A stretch of 64,000 bases of DNA from contig NZ_VTPS01000002.1 in the NCBI RefSeq assembly GCF_008274215.1, positions 115,924 to 179,923 on the forward strand, in the 5' to 3' direction. This DNA comes from Calorimonas adulescens. Lineage in GTDB: Bacteria; Bacillota; Thermoanaerobacteria; Thermoanaerobacterales; UBA4877. Positions within the stretch are counted from its first letter, which is position 1. The number at the start of each line of letters is the position of its first letter. Positions 18,086 to 27,903 of the stretch are shown here, one piece after another. The translations under genes and the position numbers were made by a program. The notes beneath the pieces were generated by a model. It saw only the letters and a program-made list of their open reading frames with translations, made no database searches and was not told the origin of the DNA.

Positions 18086-18822
18086 TATTTGCTCCCTCCC
18101 CGCTTTGGGGTAAAATACTTAATCAAGATGTCCCACCATGTGCCAACCTGAAAATCTGAAATGGGATTAAAATGGTCTCTCAATTTCTTAGTACCAAAAT
18201 AGTACCCAAGGAATATCGTTTCAGACAATCCTGCCAGCACAACCCCATAAGCATTTACAAAATGGTCCACAATCTGTCACCTTTTGTCCTATCTATCACT
18301 CCTGATGCAAAAGCCTCTACCATTGACATGCTGGATGTAAGGCCTCCAAAGAATAAACATCCGAAAAACAAAAGCCCAAAAAAACATGGAGCAAAAGGCA
18401 TCATAGCTATACCCTTTGGAAACACTACAAATGCAAGGCCCATGCTCTGGGTAACCACTTCTTCAAATGGAACACCTTGGACTGTAGACATATAGCCTAA
18501 TATAGAAAATACGGCTAAACCTGAAATAAAAGCAAATCCCGTATCTGCAAATGCAGTGATAAATGCGTTCTAATGTAACACCTCTCATCATTAATATTAC
18601 CATCATTGCAAACAACAGTGGCATCAAGATCTTGGAAGCACGCTCTAAAGGGATACCCGCTGGAAGTACAGCTATAAGGTACGGTATCAGAAACGCTCAT
18701 CCACCATTTTCATATGCAAGATATGGAAAGCGCCATATATTTCCAAGCCCTATTGCCGGGCCAATAGCGGCAAGCACAAATCCAATCCTTGAACCCCATT
18801 CTCTCCTGGCTTCATTGTTCAT
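18085..18822 (-). pseudogene. Sodium:neurotransmitter symporter (NSS) family transporter, decayed
   Basis: Clear NSS fragments occur in transporter order but in different frames and with internal deletions. The start reads [20 protein letters not shown], then [20 protein letters not shown], and is followed by an in-frame TGA at codon 41. Next come AGIPLE joined directly to SKILMPLLFAMMVILMMRG, a frame change to AFADTGFAFISGLAVF with YMSTVQGVPFEEVVTQS and FGGLTSSMSMVEAFASG, and finally a C-terminal piece ending KYFTPKRGGSK. The remnant spans about 740 bases, whereas an intact gene needs roughly 1.3-1.5 kb. It probably once imported an amino acid with sodium. Confidence 0.88.
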
Positions 18823-18888
18823 AACCTTCCTCCACTTCTTTAAATATTTTTAACCCATACTGTAACTGAATCTGCATGACTAAATCAT

Positions 18889-19734
18889 TTAACTATTGCC
18901 ATCCACCAACGCCCCATCCTTGTCAGGCCTCGCTGTGCGCATTTGCCAGCCGCCCTTTAACCCGTTTAGCCCCTTCACCAGCTTGTTTGCATCAATTTTA
19001 TTATCAAATACTCCAATAATTGAAGAACCAGAGCCGCTCAGGAAATAACCAAGGCAGCCAGAGGCTTTGAACATATCCATTATTTTACGTGCTTCAGGAA
19101 TAATAGGTAACCTGTATGGTTGATGCAACCTGTCATTAAAGGCCTCCTTCATCAGTGAAAAGTCTGATGTGACAAAGCTCTTTATTAACAAGGAGGCCCT
19201 GCTTATATTATAGACAGCATCGGCATAGGAGATTGATCTGGGTAAAACTGCTCTGGCTCTTTCCGTACTCAAAGGAAACTCAGGGACCATGATGGCAAAT
19301 ATCAGGTTGTCCGGTACGGGTACCTGTGTGGATTTTATCTTTCCTCCGTCCAAATAGGATATATGGAATCCCCCCTTCAGAGCCGGTACTACATTGTCAG
19401 GATGCCCTTCTATCTCACAGGCTATACTCAATATTTCATCCTCGCTCAAGGTATCATCCATATATTTATTTGCCAGTATGAGTCCCCCTATAATACACGC
19501 TGCACTGCTGCCAAGTCCTCTGGATGCTGGTATATCTCCATATATGCTGCATCTTAACCCTGTAGGTATCTCCATTCCCTTGTACTCGAGTGCTTTCCTG
19601 AAAGCTAAATATGCAAGATTATCTTCAGGCTCTCCGTACCTGAGTTCTACAAAATCATATATGTCCAAGGCCAGGCCAAAGCAGTCAAAACCGGGTCCAA
19701 GGTTTGCAGTGCTTGCTGGCACTCTCACCCTCAT
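18889..19734 (-). CDS. thrB: Homoserine kinase
   Basis: Phosphorylates homoserine on the way to threonine. A GHMP-family kinase of 281 residues with [16 protein letters not shown] at the N-terminus, the ATP-binding block [16 protein letters not shown] and the C-terminal [11 protein letters not shown]. The start overlaps the thrC stop by four bases (ATGA), so the pair is translationally coupled. Last gene of the threonine operon. Confidence 0.95.
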   Translation of the reverse strand: MRVRVPASTANLGPGFDCFGLALDIYDFVELRYGEPEDNLAYLAFRKALEYKGMEIPTGLRCSIYGDIPASRGLGSSAACIIGGLILANKYMDDTLSEDEILSIACEIEGHPDNVVPALKGGFHISYLDGGKIKSTQVPVPDNLIFAIMVPEFPLSTERARAVLPRSISYADAVYNISRASLLIKSFVTSDFSLMKEAFNDRLHQPYRLPIIPEARKIMDMFKASGCLGYFLSGSGSSIIGVFDNKIDANKLVKGLNGLKGGWQMRTARPDKDGALVDGNS

Positions 19735-20780
19735 ATCATGCCCTCCAAATCCTCAATAATCTCTTTCCCGCTTCCAGATACATGCCTAATATGCAAAGAT
19801 AACCCGGTGGCTGTGTCTGGGTCCTTAAGGCCGTTACCCGTCAAAATGCAGACTACCGTAGAGCCCTGTGACACACGTCCCTGCTCAACCTTTTTAATAA
19901 GTCCTGCAAGAGAAGCTGCAGAAGCCGGTTCAGCAAATATCCCTTCTGCTGAGGCCATATATCTGTAAGCCTTAAGTATATCCTCATCAGTCACGCTGTC
20001 AATCTCTCCTCCTGATTCACCTGCTGCATTTATAGCCTTATCCCAGCTTACAGGATTTCCTATCCTTATGGCTGTAGCTATGGTCTCAGGTTTTTCTATC
20101 ACCCTTCCCTCCACGATAGGAGCCGCACCTGCCGCCTGAAATCCCATCATGTGTGGCAGTTTGTCTATTTTACCATTATTGAAATATTCCTTAAATCCCA
20201 TCCAGTAAGCAGATATATTCCCTGCATTTCCGACCGGGATAAATACATATTCAGGGCATCCTATACAGTCACATATTTCAAATGCAGCCGATTTCTGTCC
20301 GATCAATCTATATGGATTTAATGAGTTTACTATGGTCAGTTTAAAACGATCAGCCATGTCCCTCACCAGCCTCAAGGCTGAATCAAAATTACCATCAATG
20401 GCAAAAATATTGGCCCCATAGGCTATAGCCTGGGCCAATTTCCCCTTGGCTATTTTCCCGTCTGGTATAAGTACAATGGCCTTAAGGCCTGCCCTGGCAG
20501 CATATGCTGCGCAAGACGCTGATGTGTTGCCTGTAGATGCGCACACAACTGCCCTTGCGCCGTCTTCCATCGCTTTGCTGATAGCAAGGGTCATCCCGCG
20601 ATCCTTGAAAGACCCTGTAGGGTTTAATCCATCATATTTGAAGTATAGGTTTATTCCAAAATCTTTTGATATGTTTTCAGCGTATATAAGTGGGGTATTC
20701 CCCTCCAGCATAGTAATAATTCTGGTCTTCTCATTCACCGGCATATATTCCCTGTATTCCTCTATTATCCCCTTCCACAT
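19731..20780 (-). CDS. thrC: Threonine synthase
   Basis: PLP enzyme that converts O-phosphohomoserine to threonine. The 349 residues include the PLP lysine K59 in [11 protein letters not shown], the phosphate-binding [13 protein letters not shown] loop (here [16 protein letters not shown]) and the serine/threonine-dehydratase fold. Preceded by AGAAGGGG and separated from hom by about 240 bases in which I see no gene; an inverted repeat GGCATC/GATGCC is present there but without a T run. Confidence 0.95.
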   Translation of the reverse strand: MWKGIIEEYREYMPVNEKTRIITMLEGNTPLIYAENISKDFGINLYFKYDGLNPTGSFKDRGMTLAISKAMEDGARAVVCASTGNTSASCAAYAARAGLKAIVLIPDGKIAKGKLAQAIAYGANIFAIDGNFDSALRLVRDMADRFKLTIVNSLNPYRLIGQKSAAFEICDCIGCPEYVFIPVGNAGNISAYWMGFKEYFNNGKIDKLPHMMGFQAAGAAPIVEGRVIEKPETIATAIRIGNPVSWDKAINAAGESGGEIDSVTDEDILKAYRYMASAEGIFAEPASAASLAGLIKKVEQGRVSQGSTVVCILTGNGLKDPDTATGLSLHIRHVSGSGKEIIEDLEGMI

Positions 20781-21019
20781 TATGTTATTGCATCCCCTTC
20801 TAAAATAATGTTAAGTCAAATTATAACAATGAATTAATATAATATGTCAGTAGTATCCCGGCATCTAATACTCATCTTGAACCTTTAATATTCACGTCTG
20901 TATTTTACCGTATAAACCTCCAGTCGGCATCCATTCATCAGCCCATTTCAGTGATGCCTACAGATTTTTATACACCATGCAGTAGATTTGCATCTCATAT
21001 ACAGGCTCAAGAATACCTA

Positions 21020-22246
21020 TTAATCCAGCACAGGTAGATATTTGTCTATGCTGGATACAGAGTCCATGAACCCCATATTATTCAAATATATTCTCAGTTT
21101 CTCTTCTGTCATCCTCTTTGTTATAAATGCTATATCACTGCTTTCAGGAAGGCACGACATCCTTATATCGTCGAATATTACCGAAATATCCTCCATGGCC
21201 TGGCCGCTGTCCCCTGCTTTAATCCTTACATAAAACCTCGTCTCCATCTCAGAATATGGTCTTACACTGCAATCCTCAAACCGTGAAAATTTAACCTTAT
21301 GTCCCTTCAATATATCCATGATATCACCTATAACAGCCGTGGCAGTAGGGAACTTACCCGCACCAGCTCCTGTAAACATAAGCTCCCCTAAAGAATCACC
21401 TTTAATCTTTATACCATTAATTACGCCACGCACATTATTTAGAAAATTGTCTCTTTCAACCAGCATAGGGGCCACCATACTGTATATAAAATTCCCAGCT
21501 ATACGGCTCACCGCCACAGGTTTTATCGAATAACCCAAAAGCCCGGCCAGCTTAAAATCTCCAATATCTATATCCGTTATCCCTCTTGCCGGAATGTCCT
21601 CCACATTTATCTTTCTCCTATATGCTAAAGAGGAAAGGATAGTTATCTTCCTCCTTGCATCAAAACCTTCCACATCATTGGTAGGATCACTTTCAGCATA
21701 TCCTTTTTCCCTTGCCTCCGCAAGGGCTCTATCATAGTCAATACCCTCTTCCATGCGAGACATAATATAGTTGGATGTACCATTTAATATCCCGCATATC
21801 TCATATACCATGTCATTGGATATATAGTCAATCATAGGCTTGATTATAGGTATCCCGCCTCCAACACTGGCTTCAAAAGCTATCTCCACTCCATTTTCTT
21901 TAGCCTTGAAATATAGCTCACTTCCTTTTACAGAAATCATGTCCTTGTTTGCCGTAACCACATTTTTACTTCTCTCAATGGCCCTTTCCACATAGGTATA
22001 GGTGGGTTCGATTCCCCCCATCACCTCTACCACCAACCTGATGTCCCCGTCCTCCAGTATTTCTTCAGGATCGTCTGTAATTAAAGGATACGCCTCATCC
22101 ATCCTGTGTTTATTTATGTCTTTAACCAATATCTTTTTTACTTTTAATTCCTCGCCAAGCAACGAACTCATCAGCGCTCTGTTCTTATTCAGCAACTCAT
22201 ATACACCCTTGCCAACTGTACCAAATCCCAAAAGACCTATTTCCAT
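21020..22246 (-). CDS. hom: Homoserine dehydrogenase with C-terminal ACT domain
   Basis: NAD(P)-dependent reduction of aspartate semialdehyde to homoserine. Rossmann start MEIGLLGFGTVGKGVYELL, then VTANKDMIS, the catalytic segment GILNGTSNYIMSRM and GYAESDPTNDVEGFDA; a C-terminal ACT domain of about 80 residues presumably gives threonine feedback. The ATG at 22246 (408 residues) is chosen because GGGTGGGAG precedes it; the longer frame would overlap the upstream gene. Confidence 0.95.
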   Translation of the reverse strand: MEIGLLGFGTVGKGVYELLNKNRALMSSLLGEELKVKKILVKDINKHRMDEAYPLITDDPEEILEDGDIRLVVEVMGGIEPTYTYVERAIERSKNVVTANKDMISVKGSELYFKAKENGVEIAFEASVGGGIPIIKPMIDYISNDMVYEICGILNGTSNYIMSRMEEGIDYDRALAEAREKGYAESDPTNDVEGFDARRKITILSSLAYRRKINVEDIPARGITDIDIGDFKLAGLLGYSIKPVAVSRIAGNFIYSMVAPMLVERDNFLNNVRGVINGIKIKGDSLGELMFTGAGAGKFPTATAVIGDIMDILKGHKVKFSRFEDCSVRPYSEMETRFYVRIKAGDSGQAMEDISVIFDDIRMSCLPESSDIAFITKRMTEEKLRIYLNNMGFMDSVSSIDKYLPVLD

Positions 22247-22256
22247 ACTCCCACCC

Positions 22257-22700
22257 CTATTGTTCAGCAATTATTTCATTTCTGATTACACCAGGTATCT
22301 CTGCAAGCTTTGAAATCAGCTCATTGAGCTTTATCTTCATGTTCTTAGTATCAAATGAAATGGTAACATTAGCAATCTGATTTAGTGGTATGTTTTGATT
22401 AATCGTCAGTATATTGCCACCTGCCGAAGCCAATATATTGAGGACATTGGAAAGTATGCCAGGCTTATGTTCCAACGTTAAAGATAAGGTTATAATCTTT
22501 GCAACCCTTGCATCAAAAAACGGAAATATAGAATCCTTGTATTTGTAATACGCACTTCTGCTTATGCCAATTTCATTTACAGCATCTTTGATTGTCTCAG
22601 CCTTTCCTGATGCCAGCAGGTTTTTTGCCGCCATTACCTTTTTAAAAACTTCAGGAAGAGCATCGGCTTCAACAATGTAATACTCTGCATCCTGTTTCAT
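22257..22700 (-). CDS. ACT-domain protein, UPF0735 (PheB-like) family
   Basis: A 147-residue protein with an N-terminal helical region that looks like a small DNA-binding domain (KDAVNEIGISRSAYYKYKD) and a C-terminal ACT domain (LEHKPGILSNVLNILASAGG). ACT domains bind amino acids, so it probably senses an amino acid and adjusts the threonine operon. It ends 10 bases before hom and shares its promoter. Confidence 0.85.
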   Translation of the reverse strand: MKQDAEYYIVEADALPEVFKKVMAAKNLLASGKAETIKDAVNEIGISRSAYYKYKDSIFPFFDARVAKIITLSLTLEHKPGILSNVLNILASAGGNILTINQNIPLNQIANVTISFDTKNMKIKLNELISKLAEIPGVIRNEIIAEQ

Positions 22701-22753
22701 AAAAAATCCCCCAGTCTTTTATATAAATACATTTGTGCTTTATATATGGATAT

Positions 22754-22782
22754 AGTATAGCATTATATAGACAAGAATACAA
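22754..22782 (-). promoter_or_regulatory. Promoter of the ACT-hom-thrC-thrB operon
   Basis: -35 TTGTAT (22777-22782), exactly 17 bases, -10 TATACT (22754-22759), upstream of the ACT gene. No T-box or riboswitch features are visible in the leader. Confidence 0.65.
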
Positions 22783-22949
22783 ATTCTAATATCTTTATTG
22801 ACATTATTCATATTTACTATCTTCTTTATTTCTAACATTAGCTTATAATTACTTTATCTCTCTGGAAAACTAAAAATACAAACATATAATATAAGTCCAC
22901 CTCCCGAATAATACATAATTCTAAGGAAAAGATAATAACGGGTGATACA

Positions 22950-23444
22950 ATGGGTACTATAGAAGAACTAAAAAAGTTGATGGAACACCTCGAAAAAGCA
23001 GAGAAAGATAAGGAAATGGCAGAAAAGGAACTCAGAAGGGTAATGGCAGACAGCCTTGAAAACATCAAAGACATTTATTTAGCTCTTCAGAGATATGTCC
23101 TTAAAGACAATATAATATTAAAAAGTTATGATGGCAGGACATTCAGCATTGGAGAAGGAATCTTAATAAGTGACAAAGGCATAGAGGAAAAAATTGTATT
23201 AAAACCAGACAGGAGGCTTATATTATATAAATTATCAGGCAATAATGTGATGGAAACTGACTTAGATGCAGGCAACATTGAAGAATATATCTCTATAGAC
23301 AATCTCTTTGCCAATGTTATGGATACCCTCACGACAACCATACAGAAAAACGAAAAAGAGGTCCTGAGGTATTCAAGCATGATAACCAAGATTGAACGAT
23401 ATACCCAGGACCTGAAAAACATAATTACAACGCAAGACAATTGA
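22950..23444 (+). CDS. Coiled-coil protein of unknown function (164 aa)
   Basis: No family recognised. A charged N-terminal coiled coil of about 50 residues (LEKAEKDKEMAEKELRRVM) leads into a beta-rich middle (YDGRTFSIGEGILISDKG, KPDRRLILYKL) and a second helix (KEVLRYSSMITKIERYTQ). No signal peptide or membrane segment, so probably cytoplasmic. It stands alone on the plus strand between two minus-strand operons. A GGGTGATAC ribosome-binding site precedes the ATG. Confidence 0.75.
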   Translation: MGTIEELKKLMEHLEKAEKDKEMAEKELRRVMADSLENIKDIYLALQRYVLKDNIILKSYDGRTFSIGEGILISDKGIEEKIVLKPDRRLILYKLSGNNVMETDLDAGNIEEYISIDNLFANVMDTLTTTIQKNEKEVLRYSSMITKIERYTQDLKNIITTQDN

Positions 23445-23459
23445 AAGCCATTATTTTGA

Positions 23460-24212
23460 TTACTTTACATGGTTTCGGAGTTTCCCTATGCCCTCTATTT
23501 CCACCTCTACAATGTCTCCCGCCTCCATTGGGCCAATTCCTGATGGGGTACCTGTCATGATTATATCCCCAGGAAACAGGGTCATACAGTGGGATATGAA
23601 AGAAACCAGCTCCTTGACCTTGAAAATGAGGTTGGATGTCCTTGTTTCCTGCACAACTTTACCATTCAGATATGTCCTAAGCGATAGGTCATCCGGGTTT
23701 AGCTCGGTCTCAATAAAAGGACCGAAGGGCAGGAATGTGTCAAAAGATTTTGCTCTGGTCCACTGACCATCCCTTTGCTGCAGGTCTCTTGCGGTCACAT
23801 CATTGCCGCACGTATAACCCAGGATATAATTATCAACATTGCCAATGTCAACATCCTTAGCCCTTTTACCAATAACCACAACCAGCTCGCCTTCATAGTC
23901 TACCCTTGATGACTCCGAAGGTCTTATTATTTCTTCCTCTGGGTTTATTACAGCACTGGTTGGTTTAATAAATAAAAGTGGTTCGGAAGGCAGCTTATGA
24001 TTCAACTCCTCAGAGTGCGACTTATAATTTACCCCTACGCATACAGCCTTGGTAATGACACTGGGTGCAAGTATCTTGAGATCCTTTAGATACTTTTTTG
24101 TAGCATCCCTCCGATACGAGCCGTATATATCCCCATCTATAGGATATACGATCTCCCCCTCAACCACACCATAAAAGATTTTGTCGGTATCCATGAACCT
24201 TCCTATCTTCAT
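23460..24212 (-). CDS. Fumarylacetoacetate hydrolase (FAH) family protein
   Basis: FAH-family enzymes hydrolyse or decarboxylate acylpyruvate-like dicarboxylates in aromatic and sugar-acid breakdown. Visible signatures are KAVCVGVNYKSHSEEL, the metal-binding block VDYEGELVVVIGKRA, GYTCGNDVTARDLQ and PGDIIMTGTPSGIG. The ATG at 24212 fits GGGGAGGAG with proper spacing and gives 250 residues. The substrate is undefined: acylpyruvase or oxaloacetate decarboxylase activity are both possible. Confidence 0.88.
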   Translation of the reverse strand: MKIGRFMDTDKIFYGVVEGEIVYPIDGDIYGSYRRDATKKYLKDLKILAPSVITKAVCVGVNYKSHSEELNHKLPSEPLLFIKPTSAVINPEEEIIRPSESSRVDYEGELVVVIGKRAKDVDIGNVDNYILGYTCGNDVTARDLQQRDGQWTRAKSFDTFLPFGPFIETELNPDDLSLRTYLNGKVVQETRTSNLIFKVKELVSFISHCMTLFPGDIIMTGTPSGIGPMEAGDIVEVEIEGIGKLRNHVK

Positions 24213-24296
24213 ACACATCTCCTCCCCTTTAATTCCCATCTTTACTACATTATACAATATCTTCCTGATCTCTACAAACAAACCCATAGATACCCC

Positions 24297-25601
24297 TTAG
24301 TCTCCCAAAGAATCCATCAACTCAAAAAAACCAGGGAAAGATATAGAAACACATTCCGCATTATCTATATAAGTGTTACCATCTGCTACCATACCTGCTA
24401 CTGCTGCTGCCATAGCTATACGATGATCCTTTAATGAATCAATATGGCATCCATGCAGGTGTGTATTTCCTTTTATGACCATACCACCTTCAATTGTTTT
24501 AACCTCTGCCCCAAAGCTACGAAGCATGTCGCTTATAGCTGCAATCCTGTCGGTCTCTTTTGCACGAAGCTCTTCAGCATCTCTTATTATCGTAACACCC
24601 TCAGCAAAGGCAGCCGCAACCGCAATTATCGGTATCTCATCTATAAGGCGCGGTATCATAGAGCCCCCTATGATGATACCATGCAGGTTGCTGGTACTGA
24701 CAGTTATGTCAGCCACCCTTTCTCTATTCCACAAGCGCTGGTTAGTTATTTGTATATTGGCTCCCATGGCCATATATGCATCCAGTATACCTGCGCGGGT
24801 AGGGTTTATGCCAACATCCTTTATTGTTACACATGAATCGGGGCAAAGCATAGCTGCAGTTATGATGAATGCAGTCGATGATATATCACCGGGTACATCT
24901 ATGTGGGTGCCTTGCAGCGCTTGTGCTGGGTATATGGTGACGGTTCGCTGTTTTTCAAAATTCAGCGGACTATATGAAATATGTGCACCCATTGTCTCTA
25001 ACATGAGTTCAGTGTGGTCACGGCTTGGATGAGATTCTATAATGGTTGTGGGACTGTCAGCATACAGGCCAGCTAACAGTAAGGCCGACTTTACCTGAGC
25101 GCTGGCAACCGGCATATTATAGTTTATACCATGCAGCTTCTTACCAACTATTGTAAGCGGGGCATGCCGGCCGCCGTCCGGGCTGTTTATATCGGCTCCC
25201 ATCTGTCTTAAAGGCTCTACTACACGCAGCATAGGACGACACAGTATTGACTCGTCCCCCGTCAAACAGCTAGTAAAAGGCTGAGCAGCCAATATACCGG
25301 ACATTAGCCTGATAGTGGTACCTGAATTTCCAACATCAAGCAAGCGCTCTGGAGGCTTGAGACCGTACATACCAACACCTTTAACCTGGACATGATGGCT
25401 ATCTATATCAATGGTTACACCTAATTCCCTGAAACACGATACGGTGTTCAGGCAGTCTTCCCCTGTAAGAAAACCATCTATAGATGTGATGCCATCTGCT
25501 ATGGCTCCCAACATTATAGCTCTATGGGATATGGATTTATCACCCGGCACAGTCAGATGGCCACGTATATGACTCTTTTTATATATATTAGCCCTCATCA
25601 C
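24297..25601 (-). CDS. aroA: 3-phosphoshikimate 1-carboxyvinyltransferase (EPSP synthase)
   Basis: Joins shikimate-3-phosphate and PEP in the shikimate pathway to aromatic amino acids. The 434 residues show VPGDKSISHRAIMLGA, LDVGNSGTTIRLMSG, ASAQVKSALLLAGL and RAKETDRIAAI. It appears isolated from other aro genes here. The start may be the first or the second of two tandem ATG codons. Confidence 0.96.
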   Translation of the reverse strand: MMRANIYKKSHIRGHLTVPGDKSISHRAIMLGAIADGITSIDGFLTGEDCLNTVSCFRELGVTIDIDSHHVQVKGVGMYGLKPPERLLDVGNSGTTIRLMSGILAAQPFTSCLTGDESILCRPMLRVVEPLRQMGADINSPDGGRHAPLTIVGKKLHGINYNMPVASAQVKSALLLAGLYADSPTTIIESHPSRDHTELMLETMGAHISYSPLNFEKQRTVTIYPAQALQGTHIDVPGDISSTAFIITAAMLCPDSCVTIKDVGINPTRAGILDAYMAMGANIQITNQRLWNRERVADITVSTSNLHGIIIGGSMIPRLIDEIPIIAVAAAFAEGVTIIRDAEELRAKETDRIAAISDMLRSFGAEVKTIEGGMVIKGNTHLHGCHIDSLKDHRIAMAAAVAGMVADGNTYIDNAECVSISFPGFFELMDSLGD

Positions 25602-25697
25602 TACCTCCCATGAATGTCTTATAACCAGAGCTTGGATAAATTCGTAGCACTTAAAATTAGTTTATACCAAAGCCATCGCCAGTGCAATATCACCATA

Positions 25698-25727
25698 GTT
25701 TAAAAAGGTGAGGTTCTCCTCACCTTT
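25698..25727 (-). terminator. Terminator of the FBPase gene
   Basis: Perfect 10-bp stem AAAGGTGAGG/CCTCACCTTT with a 4-base loop, T tail on the minus strand. The TAA stop of the gene starts inside the stem. Confidence 0.85.
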
Positions 25728-26814
25728 ATTCCTCAATAAAACCTTTTTCAAATTTTTCAAGGACCATTGGCATAGATGTATATTCGAGTTCGTCCAGGGG
25801 CAGCCTGTGAGGCTCAAAGGGTCCAAGCTGCCTCAATATGTCAGCTATTTCAAGGCCCTTTTGTCTCGCTCTGTCAAAGGCCATATCACCAAACATATCC
25901 TGCGGACCGAGTAACTTCCCATTGCATATCTGATAACCTGCAGCTACTACCCGTGGCGGGCCGTCAAACCTTGTCGGCATTGCCTGTTTTATGGATACTG
26001 GTATAAGTGGGGCATTGTGAGACCCTCTCATCCATCCGGCTACGATATGTGGATTGGCAAATGGTTCCAGCGCCTCGCCTACAGCAGGGAAACCATTCTG
26101 CGTCCTCACTATCATCACAGGATCATCCTTCCCTACGTACCGCCCTGCAATATAGTTCATGGTCTGTGTTGACGACACAGCGACAATTTCGCCATCCCTG
26201 GTATAGACTGATTTAATGCAATATCTGCCGTGTGAACCTATGAATACGAGCAGGTCGTATATGTCCTCCGGCGAGTTTAAATAAACCTTTTTATGTTCCT
26301 TAAGGTCAAGGACCTCAAAGACGAAACCTTTATGCATCTTTGGGTCTATAACCAGTCCGATAGTGTTGAAGGGGTCGGCAAACATCTTATAAAGTGGCAG
26401 GTTCCATGCACCCGGTTCTGTCTTATCTGCCATAAATATCAGTACAGGTTCGCTGGCTCTCTCTTCAAATTCCATTTCCGCCGCCCCAGGCCCCATGCCT
26501 TTGATATTTCCTGAAAAGGTATCCTTTAAAAGATCCTGGCCTGCTCCATAGAGTTTCAATTCTTTTGCGACCTCTGTACAGGATTTGAACGTGTCCCATG
26601 CAAGCTGGTGTATCGCATCACTATCCACACCCTTTTCGTGGGTCATTATAAGTTGAATATCATCACCTACAGACAACACATTAAAGTCAATCAGGAGTTC
26701 TTTATTAGCATCCAGGTATTCCCTGGCCCTGTCCAGGAGTTTTTGGTGTACCGATGAATGACCGACAAACCCACCCACATCTGCTTTGATAACACTTAAC
26801 GTTAATTTAGACAT
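25726..26814 (-). CDS. fbp: Class V fructose-1,6-bisphosphate aldolase/phosphatase
   Basis: A bifunctional gluconeogenic enzyme that condenses triose phosphates and dephosphorylates the product to fructose-6-phosphate, typical of archaea and deep-branching or thermophilic bacteria. The start MSKLTLSVIKADVGGFVGHS and the blocks GDDIQLIMTHEKG, GMGPGAAEMEFEER, RTQNGFPAVGE and GPPRVVAAGYQ are characteristic. The ATG at 26814 with GTGGAG upstream yields 362 residues. Confidence 0.93.
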   Translation of the reverse strand: MSKLTLSVIKADVGGFVGHSSVHQKLLDRAREYLDANKELLIDFNVLSVGDDIQLIMTHEKGVDSDAIHQLAWDTFKSCTEVAKELKLYGAGQDLLKDTFSGNIKGMGPGAAEMEFEERASEPVLIFMADKTEPGAWNLPLYKMFADPFNTIGLVIDPKMHKGFVFEVLDLKEHKKVYLNSPEDIYDLLVFIGSHGRYCIKSVYTRDGEIVAVSSTQTMNYIAGRYVGKDDPVMIVRTQNGFPAVGEALEPFANPHIVAGWMRGSHNAPLIPVSIKQAMPTRFDGPPRVVAAGYQICNGKLLGPQDMFGDMAFDRARQKGLEIADILRQLGPFEPHRLPLDELEYTSMPMVLEKFEKGFIEE

Positions 26815-26935
26815 ACTATATCTCCACACTCCTTTATAAATGTTACTTTATTCATATATATTCGATAAAAAAAATAAAATTCCTCCTCTTGTAATATAAA
26901 AAGTATAACATAAAAACGTTATCATGATAAAAAAT

Positions 26936-26964
26936 AAAAAAGACGGTAATATTGCCGTCTTTTT
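26936..26964. terminator. Terminator downstream of the mbl-fabZ operon
   Basis: A stem of AAAAGACGG and CCGTCTTTT with A/T runs on both sides, able to act in both directions. It lies 150 bases beyond the fabZ stop. Confidence 0.8.
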
Positions 26965-27034
26965 ATCAATTAAAATTTTATATCACCTGACATCTACAGA
27001 ATATGGCACACAACATCAAAGGGCATCTTTACCC

Positions 27035-27076
27035 GGTACCTGGATGTTATTGATTCTCCTCATAGCTTTATCCATG
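27035..27076. repeat. Dispersed intergenic repeat, copy 2
   Basis: Begins GGTACCTGGATGTTATTGA and resembles 6154-6198 in the same orientation. It lies between the fabZ stop codon and the operon terminator. Nothing else is recognisable in 26965-27116. Confidence 0.45.
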
Positions 27077-27116
27077 TTCACTCAAAACCATGGGTTAACC
27101 ATCAAAGAGACACATC

Positions 27117-27545
27117 TCAAGCATCCACCGCCGCAAACATGAGCTCTGCCTCGCATACCAGCCTGCCGTCTACAGTTATCTTGCCCCTGCCCTTGCCCAT
27201 ACCCATCTTCATGGCTGAAAACTCAATCTCTATCCGCATCTGGTCGCCTGGCTCCACAGTACCCCTGAATCTGCATTTGTCAACTCCTGTTATCATCAAT
27301 AGTTTATCCCTGAACAATTCAGATTGCTTCAGTGCACAGGCACCAAGCTGAGCCATGCTTTCTATCATGAGCACACCCGGCATGGTGGGCTTTCCGGGAA
27401 AATGCCCCTGAAAGAAATAATCGTTAATTGTAACATTCTTTATTCCAACTGCCTTTTTACCATCTTCTATCTCCAGAATCCTGTCCAGAAGCAGAAATGG
27501 ATACCTATGAGGTATCAACTTCTGGATCTCATTTACATCCAACAT
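27117..27545 (-). CDS. fabZ: 3-hydroxyacyl-[acyl-carrier-protein] dehydratase FabZ
   Basis: Dehydrates 3-hydroxyacyl-ACP in fatty-acid elongation. With the ATG at 27545 (GGAGG seven bases upstream) it has 142 residues. [13 protein letters not shown] and the active-site block [20 protein letters not shown] contain H48 and E62. It is the last gene of an operon with flagellar rod genes, an unusual place for a fatty-acid gene. Confidence 0.95.
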   Translation of the reverse strand: MLDVNEIQKLIPHRYPFLLLDRILEIEDGKKAVGIKNVTINDYFFQGHFPGKPTMPGVLMIESMAQLGACALKQSELFRDKLLMITGVDKCRFRGTVEPGDQMRIEIEFSAMKMGMGKGRGKITVDGRLVCEAELMFAAVDA

Positions 27546-27555
27546 TTTCATCCTC

Positions 27556-27894
27556 CTATACCTTGTCACTGAGCTGTTTATATAAAATGTCGGCCAGGCC
27601 AAACCCGCCTGCTTCACTTATCTTTTTTGCGTACTCATCATCAAGCATGGATGTAAAGATATCCATTCCAAAAGAGTTATTATACAGGTCATCCTTCGGT
27701 ATTGTAGCCCTCATATTCCTTAAAACCATGGATACAAAAATGGATTCAAAATCCTGACAGGCCTTTTTTAACTGTTCATCGTCCTTTTTCTCCAAAGCAT
27801 TCTTTAGTATGGTCTCAAATTCATTTGTTTGAGCAATATTATTCTTATAATTAGAACTTTCAAAGGCCGATAAGCCATTTATTATGCTTATCAA
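27556..27894 (-). CDS. flgJ: Flagellar rod-binding protein, FlgJ N-terminal type
   Basis: Helps assemble the flagellar rod. The 112-residue protein contains the rod-binding domain only ([47 protein letters not shown]) and lacks the peptidoglycan-hydrolase domain of enterobacterial FlgJ, which is common in Gram-positive bacteria. It follows flgG by nine bases. Confidence 0.88.
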   Translation of the reverse strand: MISIINGLSAFESSNYKNNIAQTNEFETILKNALEKKDDEQLKKACQDFESIFVSMVLRNMRATIPKDDLYNNSFGMDIFTSMLDDEYAKKISEAGGFGLADILYKQLSDKV

Positions 27895-27903
27895 TCATCC
27901 CAC

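Noticed and set aside
20781..21019. Possible T-box or riboswitch in the gap between hom and thrC
   Set aside because: No T-box sequence (GGTGGNACCGCG-like) and no terminator with a T run; only a short inverted repeat is visible.
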